From: Clostridiales bacterium 1_7_47FAA
GTDB lineage: Bacteria; Bacillota; Clostridia; Lachnospirales; Lachnospiraceae
Length of the DNA stretch: 64,000 nucleotides
Assembly: GCA_000155435.1 (NCBI GenBank)
Contig: DS990260.1
Span: 2,842,144 to 2,906,143, forward strand
Direction of reading: 5' to 3'
Positions 53,161 to 61,505 of the stretch are shown piece after piece. The notes under the pieces are model-generated. The model saw only the letters and a program-made list of their open reading frames with translations. It was not told where the DNA came from and searched no databases. How positions within the stretch are numbered: position 1 is the stretch's first letter; each line of letters starts with the position of its first letter. Position numbers and translations under genes: made by a program.

Positions 53161-55157
53161 TACAATACCAGCCTCATTTCACTTAGTCCTGAATCCGTTG
53201 CGGTACATTCAAACGGTCCCGGCGTTGGATGCTGCCCCCGCTTTCTGCCTAAGAAATCCTCATCTATCCTCACTGGCGAGCCATCCGGGTTCTCATATGG
53301 CTGTTCTGTTTCAAAGGACATTCCTAACATGGATGTGGAAATAAATTCCGTCTCCATCCGTGGCAGATAATCATAGAGATTGGTGCTGAAATAATACGAA
53401 CCTTCCTTCTCAATCAAGTTAAAATAGACCCGGTTCTCCGTATCAACATGATTCAGCTGTTCCTTGACGTAAGGCCTGGCTCCGTTAAAGTATGCATTAC
53501 CACTGATATATACAGGCAGATGACTGGTATAATCATAACGGCGCCCCCAGGAAGTGTCCGGTGTCCCTTCATCCGTAAACTGATGATAATACTCATCATG
53601 AAGCGGATAATCATCATAGATATGCAGGCCAGCTTCAATATTCACCTGCGGGTTCATCCCAACCAGCCTGGCCACCTCAGGATTCCTGACCTGTCTTTTC
53701 TCCTGAGGCAGGTCCGGCTGGATGAATATATTGTTGTAGAACCGGTCATCACCGTTATTGATAGTCATACACCCCATTATATCTGTCTCATGGGGGAAAT
53801 GATATGGTGTGAACCTTCCCTCAGAGCTTCCGATATCAATGGGACCCGCAATTATATTGTGGACAAAGGCCAGGCCCTGGGAGCGTTCCCTGAGCGCAAA
53901 CCGGGAAAGGAACAGGTTATTATCGACAAGGGCCGGCCCATGGCTTACTTCTATGTACAGATCCTCGCTGGTGCGGGTATCCTCCTCCCCATGATTATCG
54001 TGGAACAGATTGCAGGAGACCCGTGTTCCCTGGGTCTGCCAGTCCAGCCATATCCCCCTGTGGCAATGATGGATATGGTTGCGGCGTATCACTGTGTCAA
54101 TCGCACCGTGCAGCTTAATCCCGCCCAGTTCAGAACCGCTGAACTCCCCATATGTATTAATATGATGGATCTCGTTTCCCTCAATCAGGGAGAAAATCCC
54201 CCCCAAGTGGCCCACGATACCGGTCTGACCGCAGTTAAATATCCGGTTGCGCCGGACAATATGGGAACCCACCGTCTCCCTGCTCCATCCTGTATGCTGC
54301 GCATAATGTACCAGGTCGCGCTCCAGCTGGGTTCCTGATTTAACACGTTCCTTTGTCCAACGGTTATCTGATGGGTGCCTGCACTTGCCCAGGCTGATGC
54401 CCGAGCACCGGGAATCTGAAATGACACAGTCCTCAATAATCCACCCCAGACTCCAATGCGGGCCAATCAGCCCATCCTGGAATGCAGTGGGCGGTGCCCA
54501 TTGGGTTGCCGCCTGCCTGAGTGTGAACCCGGACACAGTGATATAATCCATCCCCGTGTGCTCCGGGAAGAATACCCTGGGGCGCACATTAATCTCCACA
54601 AGATTTCCATGGGGCGCCCCGTCCGGGAACCTGGCATATATGACAGTGACGTCCCCATCCTGCTCCGTATACCACTTGTGCTTCCTGGAATATTCCCTGT
54701 CCCACGCCCATTCTAATGGTTCATCATTCCAAAGCTTATCAAGGCAGTCCTCCTCATAAAGGGCCTGTCCATTAAAGTATACCTGCCCTGTATGGTTTAT
54801 CCTCCCAAGCCCCCGGTACCAGTCTCCCCCAACCTGGGTAGTATATGGATTGTAACCGCCGAAAAAACCGCCAGGTATCCTTGTCATCCATATATCGTCC
54901 CTGACATGTTCCCATTCCCTTATCTCCTCTGCCCCGCTGATGACCGCCGCCCCCGGCGCCTGGGAACGGTATACGATCCGGTTCCGGTCAGAGGTTCCGC
55001 CATTTTTAGGGTTCACACACTCCCGGTATATTCCTGGAGCCACAATGACCGTATCACCGGGCCGGGCAGCTTCTGCGGCCTGGCTGATCCTGCGAAAAGG
55101 CGCCTGTTGGGAACCGTCACCCCATAACGGTCCATCTGCAGATACATAATAATTCAT
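53160..55157 (-). CDS. GH120 beta-xylosidase
   Basis: A 665-residue cytoplasmic right-handed beta-helix enzyme. Stretches such as FFGGYNPYTTQVGGDW, GMDYITVSGFTLRQAATQ, WAPPTAFQDGLIGPHWSLG and GSHIVRRN follow the pattern I know from Thermoanaerobacterium XylC, the GH120 type enzyme. The two catalytic residues are present: Asp372 in WLDWQTQGTR (nucleophile) and Glu403 in YIEVSHGP (acid/base). It splits xylo-oligosaccharides into xylose. AAGGAGGG precedes the ATG at 55157; the longer frame upstream lacks a start signal. It follows the two permeases of the same operon. Confidence 0.9.
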   Translation of the reverse strand: MNYYVSADGPLWGDGSQQAPFRRISQAAEAARPGDTVIVAPGIYRECVNPKNGGTSDRNRIVYRSQAPGAAVISGAEEIREWEHVRDDIWMTRIPGGFFGGYNPYTTQVGGDWYRGLGRINHTGQVYFNGQALYEEDCLDKLWNDEPLEWAWDREYSRKHKWYTEQDGDVTVIYARFPDGAPHGNLVEINVRPRVFFPEHTGMDYITVSGFTLRQAATQWAPPTAFQDGLIGPHWSLGWIIEDCVISDSRCSGISLGKCRHPSDNRWTKERVKSGTQLERDLVHYAQHTGWSRETVGSHIVRRNRIFNCGQTGIVGHLGGIFSLIEGNEIHHINTYGEFSGSELGGIKLHGAIDTVIRRNHIHHCHRGIWLDWQTQGTRVSCNLFHDNHGEEDTRTSEDLYIEVSHGPALVDNNLFLSRFALRERSQGLAFVHNIIAGPIDIGSSEGRFTPYHFPHETDIMGCMTINNGDDRFYNNIFIQPDLPQEKRQVRNPEVARLVGMNPQVNIEAGLHIYDDYPLHDEYYHQFTDEGTPDTSWGRRYDYTSHLPVYISGNAYFNGARPYVKEQLNHVDTENRVYFNLIEKEGSYYFSTNLYDYLPRMETEFISTSMLGMSFETEQPYENPDGSPVRIDEDFLGRKRGQHPTPGPFECTATDSGLSEMRLVL

Positions 55158-55204
55158 AACATACCCTCCTTCAATGTAGTACTGACTATTGCGCAGCAGC
55201 GCGC

Positions 55205-56044
55205 CTATCCCTTGACCGCTCCCTGTGTCAAACCGTTGGATATCTGCTCCTGGGCGGAAAAATAAGCGATTATGACCGGCAGGGAGCTGATGAATACAGC
55301 ACACATGATGGCAGGTATGTTAACCGCTGCTTCTCCGTAAAAGTTCTTAAGGCCAACAGGAAGCGTCATCCTGTCCTTGCTGTCAACCAGCGTCATTGCG
55401 TATATGAACTCATTCCATGTATGGAGGATATCATAAATAATGACCGTGGATACAGCCGGTTTGGCCAGCGGCATGATAATCCGTCCATACAGTGAAAACG
55501 GTCCGCACCCGTCTATGATGGCCGCTTCCTCTATCTCATGGGGTATGTCCCTGAAAAACTGGGTTATTATAACCGTGGAGATTGGAATGCTGAAGCTTAC
55601 ATACGGACCAATCAGGGCAATCAGATGATTGTAAATATTCAAATCCTTGGAGATGACATAAATCGGTATCAGCGTTGTGTGTACGGGAATCATCATACCT
55701 ATCATGATGACTGCAAATAATAATTCAGCCCCCTTAAAACGCAGCTTGGATATGGCAAAGCTTACCATGGTGGAGCAGATGACAACCAGACACACCGCTG
55801 AAACACACACAATGATGCTGTTGAGGAAATACCGTAAAAAATCGCCTGTAAGGACCAGCTTGAAATTGTCCAGGCAGAAGGACGCCGGAAGTCCCCATGC
55901 GCTTCCAAAATACTCCTTTTGGGTTTTAAAGGATGTCATGACAATGAATATGAATGGATATACAGTGACAACTGTTATGGCCAGACATAAAAAGTACTGA
56001 AACACACGGAATATCCCCTTTAAAAGACCTGCATTACCGTTCAT
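55205..56044 (-). CDS. Sugar ABC permease, MalG type (xylan system)
   Basis: A 279-residue permease with six membrane segments, coupling loop EIEEAAIIDGCGPFSLYGR and the ending GLTQGAVKG. Pairs with the MalF-type permease it overlaps by 4 bp. No ATPase in the operon. Confidence 0.9.
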   Translation of the reverse strand: MNGNAGLLKGIFRVFQYFLCLAITVVTVYPFIFIVMTSFKTQKEYFGSAWGLPASFCLDNFKLVLTGDFLRYFLNSIIVCVSAVCLVVICSTMVSFAISKLRFKGAELLFAVIMIGMMIPVHTTLIPIYVISKDLNIYNHLIALIGPYVSFSIPISTVIITQFFRDIPHEIEEAAIIDGCGPFSLYGRIIMPLAKPAVSTVIIYDILHTWNEFIYAMTLVDSKDRMTLPVGLKNFYGEAAVNIPAIMCAVFISSLPVIIAYFSAQEQISNGLTQGAVKG

Positions 56045-57012
56045 CCAGCCTTCCTCCTCCCTGTCCTGCCGGACCCGCTGCCAATATCCCCAAATGCCGC
56101 GGTTGCACCATAGTACACAATGGCAAACGTACCGCAGAACAGGAACAGGAAACTGGCAATGGCGCTGGCATAGCCCATGTTCCAGCCCTGGATTCCCTGC
56201 TTATACAGATAGGTTGCAACTAACTCGCTGGCGCCTCCCGGACCGCCTCCCGTCATGATCCAGATTAAATCAAAATACTTTAAGGAACCCACAATATTCA
56301 GAAGGGCAGCCGTACGTATGGTGGGCAGCAGCAGGGGAAAGGTCACATTCCAGAAACACTGCCAGCTGTTGGCCCCATCCAGCATGGCTGATTCCATCAA
56401 TTCGCCTGGCACATTGGTCAGGCCGGCCTTCAGCAATATCATATAAAATGGGATGAAGGTCCAGCAGATCACAATCAGCACACATGGCAGGGCATAGGCC
56501 GGCTCTCCCAGCCACCCTTTAACCATGCCGCCTTTTCCAATCCCGCGCAGGACAGCCTGAAGAAGACCGAAATTAGGGTCATATATCAGGTTCCATAATA
56601 TACCTGTGGCCGAAGTGGAAAGAAGCACAGGTAAAAACCAGAGCGCTTTAAAAATACGCACGCCTTTCAGCCTGGAATTAATCAGCAGCGCCAGTATCAA
56701 GGCCCCGGGCAGCTGGATACAGATGGATGTTACCATTAACACCAGATTATTCTTAAGGGCATGCCATACATTGGGGTCATGGACCAGACGGATCCAGTTA
56801 TCCCACCCTGCCCAACCCGTGGACATGATGCCATTCCAGTCCAGAAAGCTGAAATAGATTGTTTTGGCAATGGCAAACACATTATAAAAACCATAGAACA
56901 ACAGGGTCGGCGCAATAAACACCAGGATGGTCAGAACACGTCTGACAGATTTAGGCTTGCCCTTATCCTGAACAGGGATGCAAAGCCCTGTTGTCTCCGT
57001 ATTATCAGACAT
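56041..57012 (-). CDS. Sugar ABC permease, MalF type (xylan system)
   Basis: A 323-residue permease with six membrane segments; first one LTILVFIAPTLLFYGFYNV, coupling loop ELMESAMLDGANSWQCFWN. The C terminus is basic (GSGRTGRRKAG). Imports the ligand of the binding protein encoded upstream, likely xylo-oligosaccharides given the GH120 gene. Confidence 0.9.
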   Translation of the reverse strand: MSDNTETTGLCIPVQDKGKPKSVRRVLTILVFIAPTLLFYGFYNVFAIAKTIYFSFLDWNGIMSTGWAGWDNWIRLVHDPNVWHALKNNLVLMVTSICIQLPGALILALLINSRLKGVRIFKALWFLPVLLSTSATGILWNLIYDPNFGLLQAVLRGIGKGGMVKGWLGEPAYALPCVLIVICWTFIPFYMILLKAGLTNVPGELMESAMLDGANSWQCFWNVTFPLLLPTIRTAALLNIVGSLKYFDLIWIMTGGGPGGASELVATYLYKQGIQGWNMGYASAIASFLFLFCGTFAIVYYGATAAFGDIGSGSGRTGRRKAG

Positions 57013-57047
57013 AGGCCCTCCTTTGCCTTATACATATGAATGAACTA

Positions 57048-58415
57048 TCATTTAAGCGGTCCGTAACAATCAACAGCTGCCCGTTCCAGGCTTGCAGCCA
57101 CTTCCTCCGGGGTCATGGTCCCGCCATAAAGGGCCTGCGTATAGTCCTTGAATGCCTCACCCAGTTCTGCAACAAACTGCTGGTCATAGAAGTTCTGGGT
57201 CCAGTCAGCCTTAATCAGGTTGTCAAACTGCTCCTGGACCAGCGGGTCCTCAATCCTTACATCCTTTGCACCAGTAAAGCTGTTGCCTGCATCGATATAG
57301 TCCTGGCTGAAATCAGCATTGGTCAGGTAATACAGGAAGTCCGCTGCCATCTCCGGATACTCACACCGGGATGATATGGAGAATACGTTGCCCCCGGCAA
57401 CAATGCCCACTTCCCCCGAGTCATTACAGGCCGGATATGGGAATGTGCCCACCTTTTCATAAAACTCCGCGTCCTCTGCCACACAGTTGCTTAAGAATCC
57501 ATTGGTCATGATGAACATGGCCGCAACTTCATTATAAAACAGCATACGGCTGCCGCCCGCATTATGGTCAATACCATTGGTCCCGTCCGGATAATAGCCC
57601 TTCCTGGAAAAATCCGCAAGACGCCGGCCGGCTTCTATGAAATACTCATTATCAAAGGACATGGTACGGTCCGAAAGCCCCTTTGACATCTCCTCTCCCC
57701 CCAGGTTCACACCCAGCATGGTGTATTCCAGAAGACCGGGCCACTTGTTCTTATTCCCTAAGGCAAAGGGGATGTATCCTGCTTCCTTCAGCCTCGCGCA
57801 TACCGTATCCAGTTCTTCCCATGTCCTGGGCACATCCAGGTTAAGGTCCTTAAAAATCTCCGTATTATAGAATACAACAGACGGCGCAATCCCGATACCC
57901 ATCCCATAAATCCTGTCATCAAAGGTGGAAATCCCAAATTCAAAATCATAATACTCATCTTTATAGGGCGCGATTAAATCAGTGATGTCCGCCACCAATC
58001 CGTATTCAATATAGGACTTTAACACATCGCCGCCCCAGTTCATGAACACATCCGGGATGTCGGCCGCCCCTGCGCCCATCACTGTCTTAATCTTAGTCTT
58101 GTACGCATCGCTGTCAAGGCGGGTCTGCTCCACCGTTACATTCGGATAAGCCTTATTAAAACGGGCGATTGCGTTATCATACATCTGCTGGCGCACATCA
58201 TCGGTCGCGCCGTGCCAGAAACTCAGGGTGTACGTCACATCACTCTTAATACCGGGATCCGCTTCCAGGGATCCGTCCTCCCCCGCCTTTGCAGGTGCAG
58301 TTTCTTGCGGTTCCACTGCCGCTGTGGAGGCAGGTTCCCCGCTGCCCGCACACCCCATCATACTGCTGCCCGCCAATACCGCTGCCATCACCATTGCCGC
58401 AAGTCTTTTCCTCAT
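57048..58415 (-). CDS. Extracellular sugar-binding lipoprotein (xylan system)
   Basis: A 455-residue lipoprotein with signal peptide and lipobox MMGC (Cys22), a Ser/Ala/Pro/Glu linker, and a family 1 solute-binding domain (YTLSFWHGATDDVRQQMYD, GAGAADIPDVFMNWGGD, GMGIGIAPSVVFYNTEIF). It delivers its sugar to the permeases encoded next. Located directly after the small RHH gene and presumably transcribed from the promoter ahead of that gene. Confidence 0.9.
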   Translation of the reverse strand: MRKRLAAMVMAAVLAGSSMMGCAGSGEPASTAAVEPQETAPAKAGEDGSLEADPGIKSDVTYTLSFWHGATDDVRQQMYDNAIARFNKAYPNVTVEQTRLDSDAYKTKIKTVMGAGAADIPDVFMNWGGDVLKSYIEYGLVADITDLIAPYKDEYYDFEFGISTFDDRIYGMGIGIAPSVVFYNTEIFKDLNLDVPRTWEELDTVCARLKEAGYIPFALGNKNKWPGLLEYTMLGVNLGGEEMSKGLSDRTMSFDNEYFIEAGRRLADFSRKGYYPDGTNGIDHNAGGSRMLFYNEVAAMFIMTNGFLSNCVAEDAEFYEKVGTFPYPACNDSGEVGIVAGGNVFSISSRCEYPEMAADFLYYLTNADFSQDYIDAGNSFTGAKDVRIEDPLVQEQFDNLIKADWTQNFYDQQFVAELGEAFKDYTQALYGGTMTPEEVAASLERAAVDCYGPLK

Positions 58416-58452
58416 AATGTCCCTCTCCTTTTCATTTGCTCACATCATGTCC

Positions 58453-58644
58453 CTATGTGTTCCCTTCATGGTTCCCGTCCGCCACCTCAGATTCTTCCTT
58501 CAAAGCTCTTAAGCCGGCCATGACAAGTTCACGTATCATACAGGACCGTGAACGGTCATAGAACCATTCTTTCTTTTCCCTGTCCAGGATGGCTTCAATA
58601 TCAGGCGTCACTACAAAAGATAATTTCTTCCGCCCGGAATCCAT
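58453..58644 (-). CDS. Small ribbon-helix-helix protein heading the xylan operon
   Basis: A 63-residue basic protein. KKLSFVVTPDIEAIL would be the DNA-contacting strand and first helix, and RSRSCMIRELVMAGLRAL the second helix, the RHH (Arc/MetJ/CopG) layout. Start at 58644 has GGAGGTGAT nine bases ahead; an upstream ATG at 58659 is less well placed. It lies at the head of the binding-protein, permease, GH120 and AEC genes, with GGTTC/GAACC repeats covering its promoter. It is therefore a likely autoregulator of this sugar operon, a rare job for an RHH protein. An antitoxin is the other option, but no toxin-like gene is adjacent. Confidence 0.68.
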   Translation of the reverse strand: MDSGRKKLSFVVTPDIEAILDREKKEWFYDRSRSCMIRELVMAGLRALKEESEVADGNHEGNT

Positions 58645-58692
58645 GAATATCACCTCCATTATCGATGGTTCAGAACCAATGAACCTGTATCA

Positions 58693-58722
58693 ATTATAGT
58701 TCATAGGTTCTGAACCTGTCAA
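58693..58722 (-). promoter_or_regulatory. Promoter of the RHH-xylan operon
   Basis: Minus-strand TTGACA (58717-58722), 18 bases, TATAAT (58693-58698), both perfect hexamers. The palindrome AGGTTCTGAACCT fills the spacer. Confidence 0.88.
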
Positions 58723-58768
58723 GGCTTTTGGCGTACACTTTTTTGTCTCTTTTAGTATCCTTTTTTGC

Positions 58769-58797
58769 TTGACAGAACGTATGAACCTGGGTATCAT
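58769..58797 (+). promoter_or_regulatory. Promoter of the divergent RHH gene
   Basis: TTGACA (58769-58774), 17 bases, TATCAT (58792-58797). ATGAACC in the spacer and ATGAACT just after the -10 repeat the operator half-site. Confidence 0.85.
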
Positions 58798-58820
58798 ATG
58801 AACTAAGGAGGGATTGAATC

Positions 58821-58988
58821 ATGCCTACAGAGAAGCCGCGCTATACGATTATTGTTGATAATGATTTATTAAAACAAATTGATGATTTCCGCTTTGAAAA
58901 CCGCTTTCCAAGCCGTTCCGCCGCCACACTGGAACTGATCCGCCTTGGCATTGAACAGCTGCGCAGGGAACAGAAGGAACAAAAGTAA
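58821..58988 (+). CDS. Second small ribbon-helix-helix protein, divergent
   Basis: A 55-residue protein: MPTEKPRYTIIVDNDLLKQ, then IDDFRFENRFPSRSAATLE and LIRLGIEQLRREQKEQK. YTIIV is a good RHH strand, LLKQIDDFRF helix 1, and SRSAATLELIRLGIEQL helix 2, as in CopG-like proteins. AAGGAGGG precedes the ATG by seven bases. It shares its control region with the other RHH gene but is not a copy of it. No further gene follows on the plus strand, so it stands alone as a regulator. Confidence 0.75.
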   Translation: MPTEKPRYTIIVDNDLLKQIDDFRFENRFPSRSAATLELIRLGIEQLRREQKEQK

Positions 58989-59035
58989 GCGGAAGGACAT
59001 GATACCGGACATAATCCAGAATAGACATCAAAAGA

Positions 59036-59073
59036 CGCCCATGCACCATCATTTAACCGATGATGCATGGGCG
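59036..59073. terminator. Hairpin after the divergent RHH gene
   Basis: CGCCCATGCA...ATCAT pairs with ATGATGCATGGGCG with one bulge. Sits 48 bases after the RHH stop, in the space to the convergent membrane-protein gene. Confidence 0.6.
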
Positions 59074-59171
59074 CTCCTGTACAGCAGGATTCATTTTATC
59101 CATAAAAAGAGGAGGCGCCGGATCATCCAACCGGATGTCCGGGCGTCCCCCTCCTTCAACTTCCGCTGCCA

Positions 59172-60287
59172 TCACACGCGCTGCTGCGCCTGCCTTGACT
59201 CCTTATATACCTCAATCGCCTCCGTAATATTAGAAGCTGACCCGCCCTGAATAAGCCTGGACAGTTCAGAAAGCCTGTCCGGCTCCAGGAACTCCTTGCC
59301 CAGATAAGGGCCGAAGGTATCGGTAATCCGTATATTCTGCTGCTTGATGCTGCCCTCCAGCTCCCTCAAAGCCCTCGATGTGCCGTCCAATGCATCCTTA
59401 AGGCTGTCCAGGCGCGCCTTGTGGCTGGCTATGATTTCATCCGTGATGATGTTCTTTGTCACGTTCTCAAAGGTGTTCAGGGCGTCCTTTTTCTTAGAGG
59501 TAATCTCTGACAGTTCCTGTTCCACGCACGCTATCTCATCATCATATTTCTCAAGGTCATAGATATCCTCATTGCCATCCCGCTGGATCGTATGGGTGAT
59601 GACCTTAATCTTCTTCTGGTTGGAGCGGAGGGTGTTGCGTATGGCCCGTCCCCGCTTTAAGGCGTCCTGGTGGCGGAGCCTTGTCTTATTCCCCACCAGC
59701 ACATACAATCCCCCAAACAGCAGCACGTCCAGGAAATACACCGCGGCCAGGTACCACATCTGGCGTTCCGGCAGCAGGAAAAAGTATACCCCGCAGGGCA
59801 CTGCCAGGAAACAAACGGTCAGGGTCAGGAGGAACAGCATGATTTCCTTCAGGCCTCCCGGATAATACAGCGCATAGTAAAATGTACTGTTACAGAATGA
59901 CGGCACCCTTTCCTTCTGGAACAAGGTCCTCATCTGCACCTTTAAATCCCTGTTATGCTCCCTTAGCTCACTGGTCTCTTCGGCTATCCGCTCCTTCATT
60001 CCCCGGCTCTTGGCCTTCTCGCGTTTTGCCCTTGCTTTTTTCAGCCGCTCCTGCCCCTTGGCAATCTCCTTATCATAGCTGGAACTGATCTCCTCCAGCC
60101 GCTTTTTAACGGTCTGGTTAACAGCATCCGTAACAGCCCTGCCTGCTGTCTCCAGTTCCCGTTCCTGCTCCTCTTCCAATGCTTCCAGCTGACCCGCCGT
60201 ATTCTGGTCACAGTCCAGACGGTACACCGCATCCCTGGCGTCTGCCAGGAACTTTACATAATCCGTAATTGCCTGTCCCACCTGCAT
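59172..60287 (-). CDS. Coiled-coil membrane protein of unknown function
   Basis: A 371-residue protein with no family I can name. Residues 35-125 are highly charged helix (EEEQERELETAG, KARAKREKAKSR), then two membrane segments (about 148-172 and 177-198) joined by a short loop LLPERQMW, then another ~150 residues of charged helix (KKIKVITHT, LEKYDDEIACVEQELSEIT). Both coiled-coil arms would be on the same side, most likely cytoplasmic. AGGAGG lies very close to the ATG at 60287; a GTG two codons on has better spacing. The gene is monocistronic. Confidence 0.7.
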   Translation of the reverse strand: MQVGQAITDYVKFLADARDAVYRLDCDQNTAGQLEALEEEQERELETAGRAVTDAVNQTVKKRLEEISSSYDKEIAKGQERLKKARAKREKAKSRGMKERIAEETSELREHNRDLKVQMRTLFQKERVPSFCNSTFYYALYYPGGLKEIMLFLLTLTVCFLAVPCGVYFFLLPERQMWYLAAVYFLDVLLFGGLYVLVGNKTRLRHQDALKRGRAIRNTLRSNQKKIKVITHTIQRDGNEDIYDLEKYDDEIACVEQELSEITSKKKDALNTFENVTKNIITDEIIASHKARLDSLKDALDGTSRALRELEGSIKQQNIRITDTFGPYLGKEFLEPDRLSELSRLIQGGSASNITEAIEVYKESRQAQQRV

Positions 60288-60455
60288 TTCCTCCTTATGG
60301 GAACTTTTGTAACTATGTATAGCTTACTACAAATCACCCCTTCGGGCAAGGGATGTTACAAAAAGTTCAAATATGACAGAAATATGTCGCCAAAAGGAGG
60401 ATTTTCAGGGATTCAGGACACTGTGGGGTGTCTGGAAACTGCCCTGCGGATGGGG

Positions 60456-61226
60456 TTAAGGCTTCATCCCCACGCCGCCCTGGATAAACAGGGTATCCCC
60501 TGTTATATACTTTGCATCATAGCTGGCCAGGAACACACATACCTTACCGATATCCTTCTGCGCATCCCCGTACCGTCCAAGAGGGATCTCATCCAGGTTT
60601 TTCTTAAACATCTCCGGATTTTCCTGCCCCCACTGGGCCAGCTTATCCGTCATGACCAGAGGAAGGACTACGTTCACATTAATATCATATGGACCCCATT
60701 CATTGGCAGCCACCCTGGACAGGCCGCGGATTCCTTCCTTTGCGGCTGCGTAGGAGCTTTGTCCGGGCTTGCCGGAGATTCCTGCGCCGGATGCGAAGTT
60801 GATGACCGAGCCATGGGTCTCCTTCAGATATGGAAATGCATGCTTCATATAGAAAAAGGTTGCGTATAACCCGGAATAGATAGCCTTATCAAAATCCGCC
60901 TGGGTGTGTTCCACCAGGGTAAGTCCGGAAGCCGAGGTCTGGGCGCTGTTAATCAGCACGTTCAGCTTGCCGAAATGCTCCACGCCTTTTTCAATGGCAG
61001 CCTTGACCTGGTCCTCATTGGAACCGTCCGCCACACAGATTACCACATCCGTGCCAAAATCTTTCTCCAGCTCAGCCTTTGTCTTTTCCATGCCTCCGGG
61101 GAAGATATCAGTGAGGATCATGCTGGCCCCCTCATCTGCAAACGCCCTGGCCACGCCCCGGGCGATTCCGCCGCCGCCTCCGGTAAGCAGTACAACACGG
61201 TCTTCCATTCTTCTTAAATGCTGCAT
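60456..61226 (-). CDS. SDR family NAD(P)-dependent oxidoreductase
   Basis: A 256-residue short-chain dehydrogenase: LLTGGGGGIARGVARAFADEG (nucleotide loop), VLINSAQTSASG, INFASGAG with the catalytic Ser, and YAAAKEG with Tyr and Lys. The NNAG motif is changed to NSAQ. The ending TGDTLFIQGGVGMKP is typical. It reduces or oxidises a sugar, sugar acid or similar alcohol. Start at 61226 has AGGAGG eight bases before. It has its own promoter and stands among sugar genes, so a sugar substrate is likely. Confidence 0.88.
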   Translation of the reverse strand: MQHLRRMEDRVVLLTGGGGGIARGVARAFADEGASMILTDIFPGGMEKTKAELEKDFGTDVVICVADGSNEDQVKAAIEKGVEHFGKLNVLINSAQTSASGLTLVEHTQADFDKAIYSGLYATFFYMKHAFPYLKETHGSVINFASGAGISGKPGQSSYAAAKEGIRGLSRVAANEWGPYDINVNVVLPLVMTDKLAQWGQENPEMFKKNLDEIPLGRYGDAQKDIGKVCVFLASYDAKYITGDTLFIQGGVGMKP

Positions 61227-61321
61227 AAACATATCCTCCTTCTTAATAATCCGGGTCAGGCCAGGACAGATTGCCGGGCGTGCCCCAAAAACCAATTTTC
61301 AGAAAACTCATCGTGATTACC

Positions 61322-61349
61322 ATTATAGAAGAGAATATTTTTTTGTCAA
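61322..61349 (-). promoter_or_regulatory. Promoter of the SDR gene
   Basis: Minus-strand TTGACA (61344-61349), 16 bases, TATAAT (61322-61327), both perfect. Surroundings are very AT-rich. Confidence 0.8.
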
Positions 61350-61505
61350 CATCATATTTTTTCGTTAATTAATTATTTATCATTAAATATTTCCTTATAT
61401 ATTCAGACTTTTTATAATTATACGGATGTAAATTCACCCATTTTCTCCTAGATTTTTACTAAAATTTTTTCAGATTGTAGATATATTTAACAATTTTTTT
61501 GAGTT

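Larger units (their letters stand above)
58645..58820. promoter_or_regulatory. Divergent promoter-operator region between two RHH genes
   Basis: Contains GGTTCAGAACC (58667-58677), AGGTTCTGAACCT (58705-58717), and single ATGAAC words at 58679, 58781 and 58798 plus GTTCAT at 58699. Both promoters listed below are overlapped by these words, which are the likely RHH-binding sites. Confidence 0.75.

Noticed and set aside
58453-58988. Toxin-antitoxin module
   Set aside because: Both small genes look like RHH DNA-binding proteins, and no adjacent RelE, MazF, PIN or other toxin-like frame was seen.
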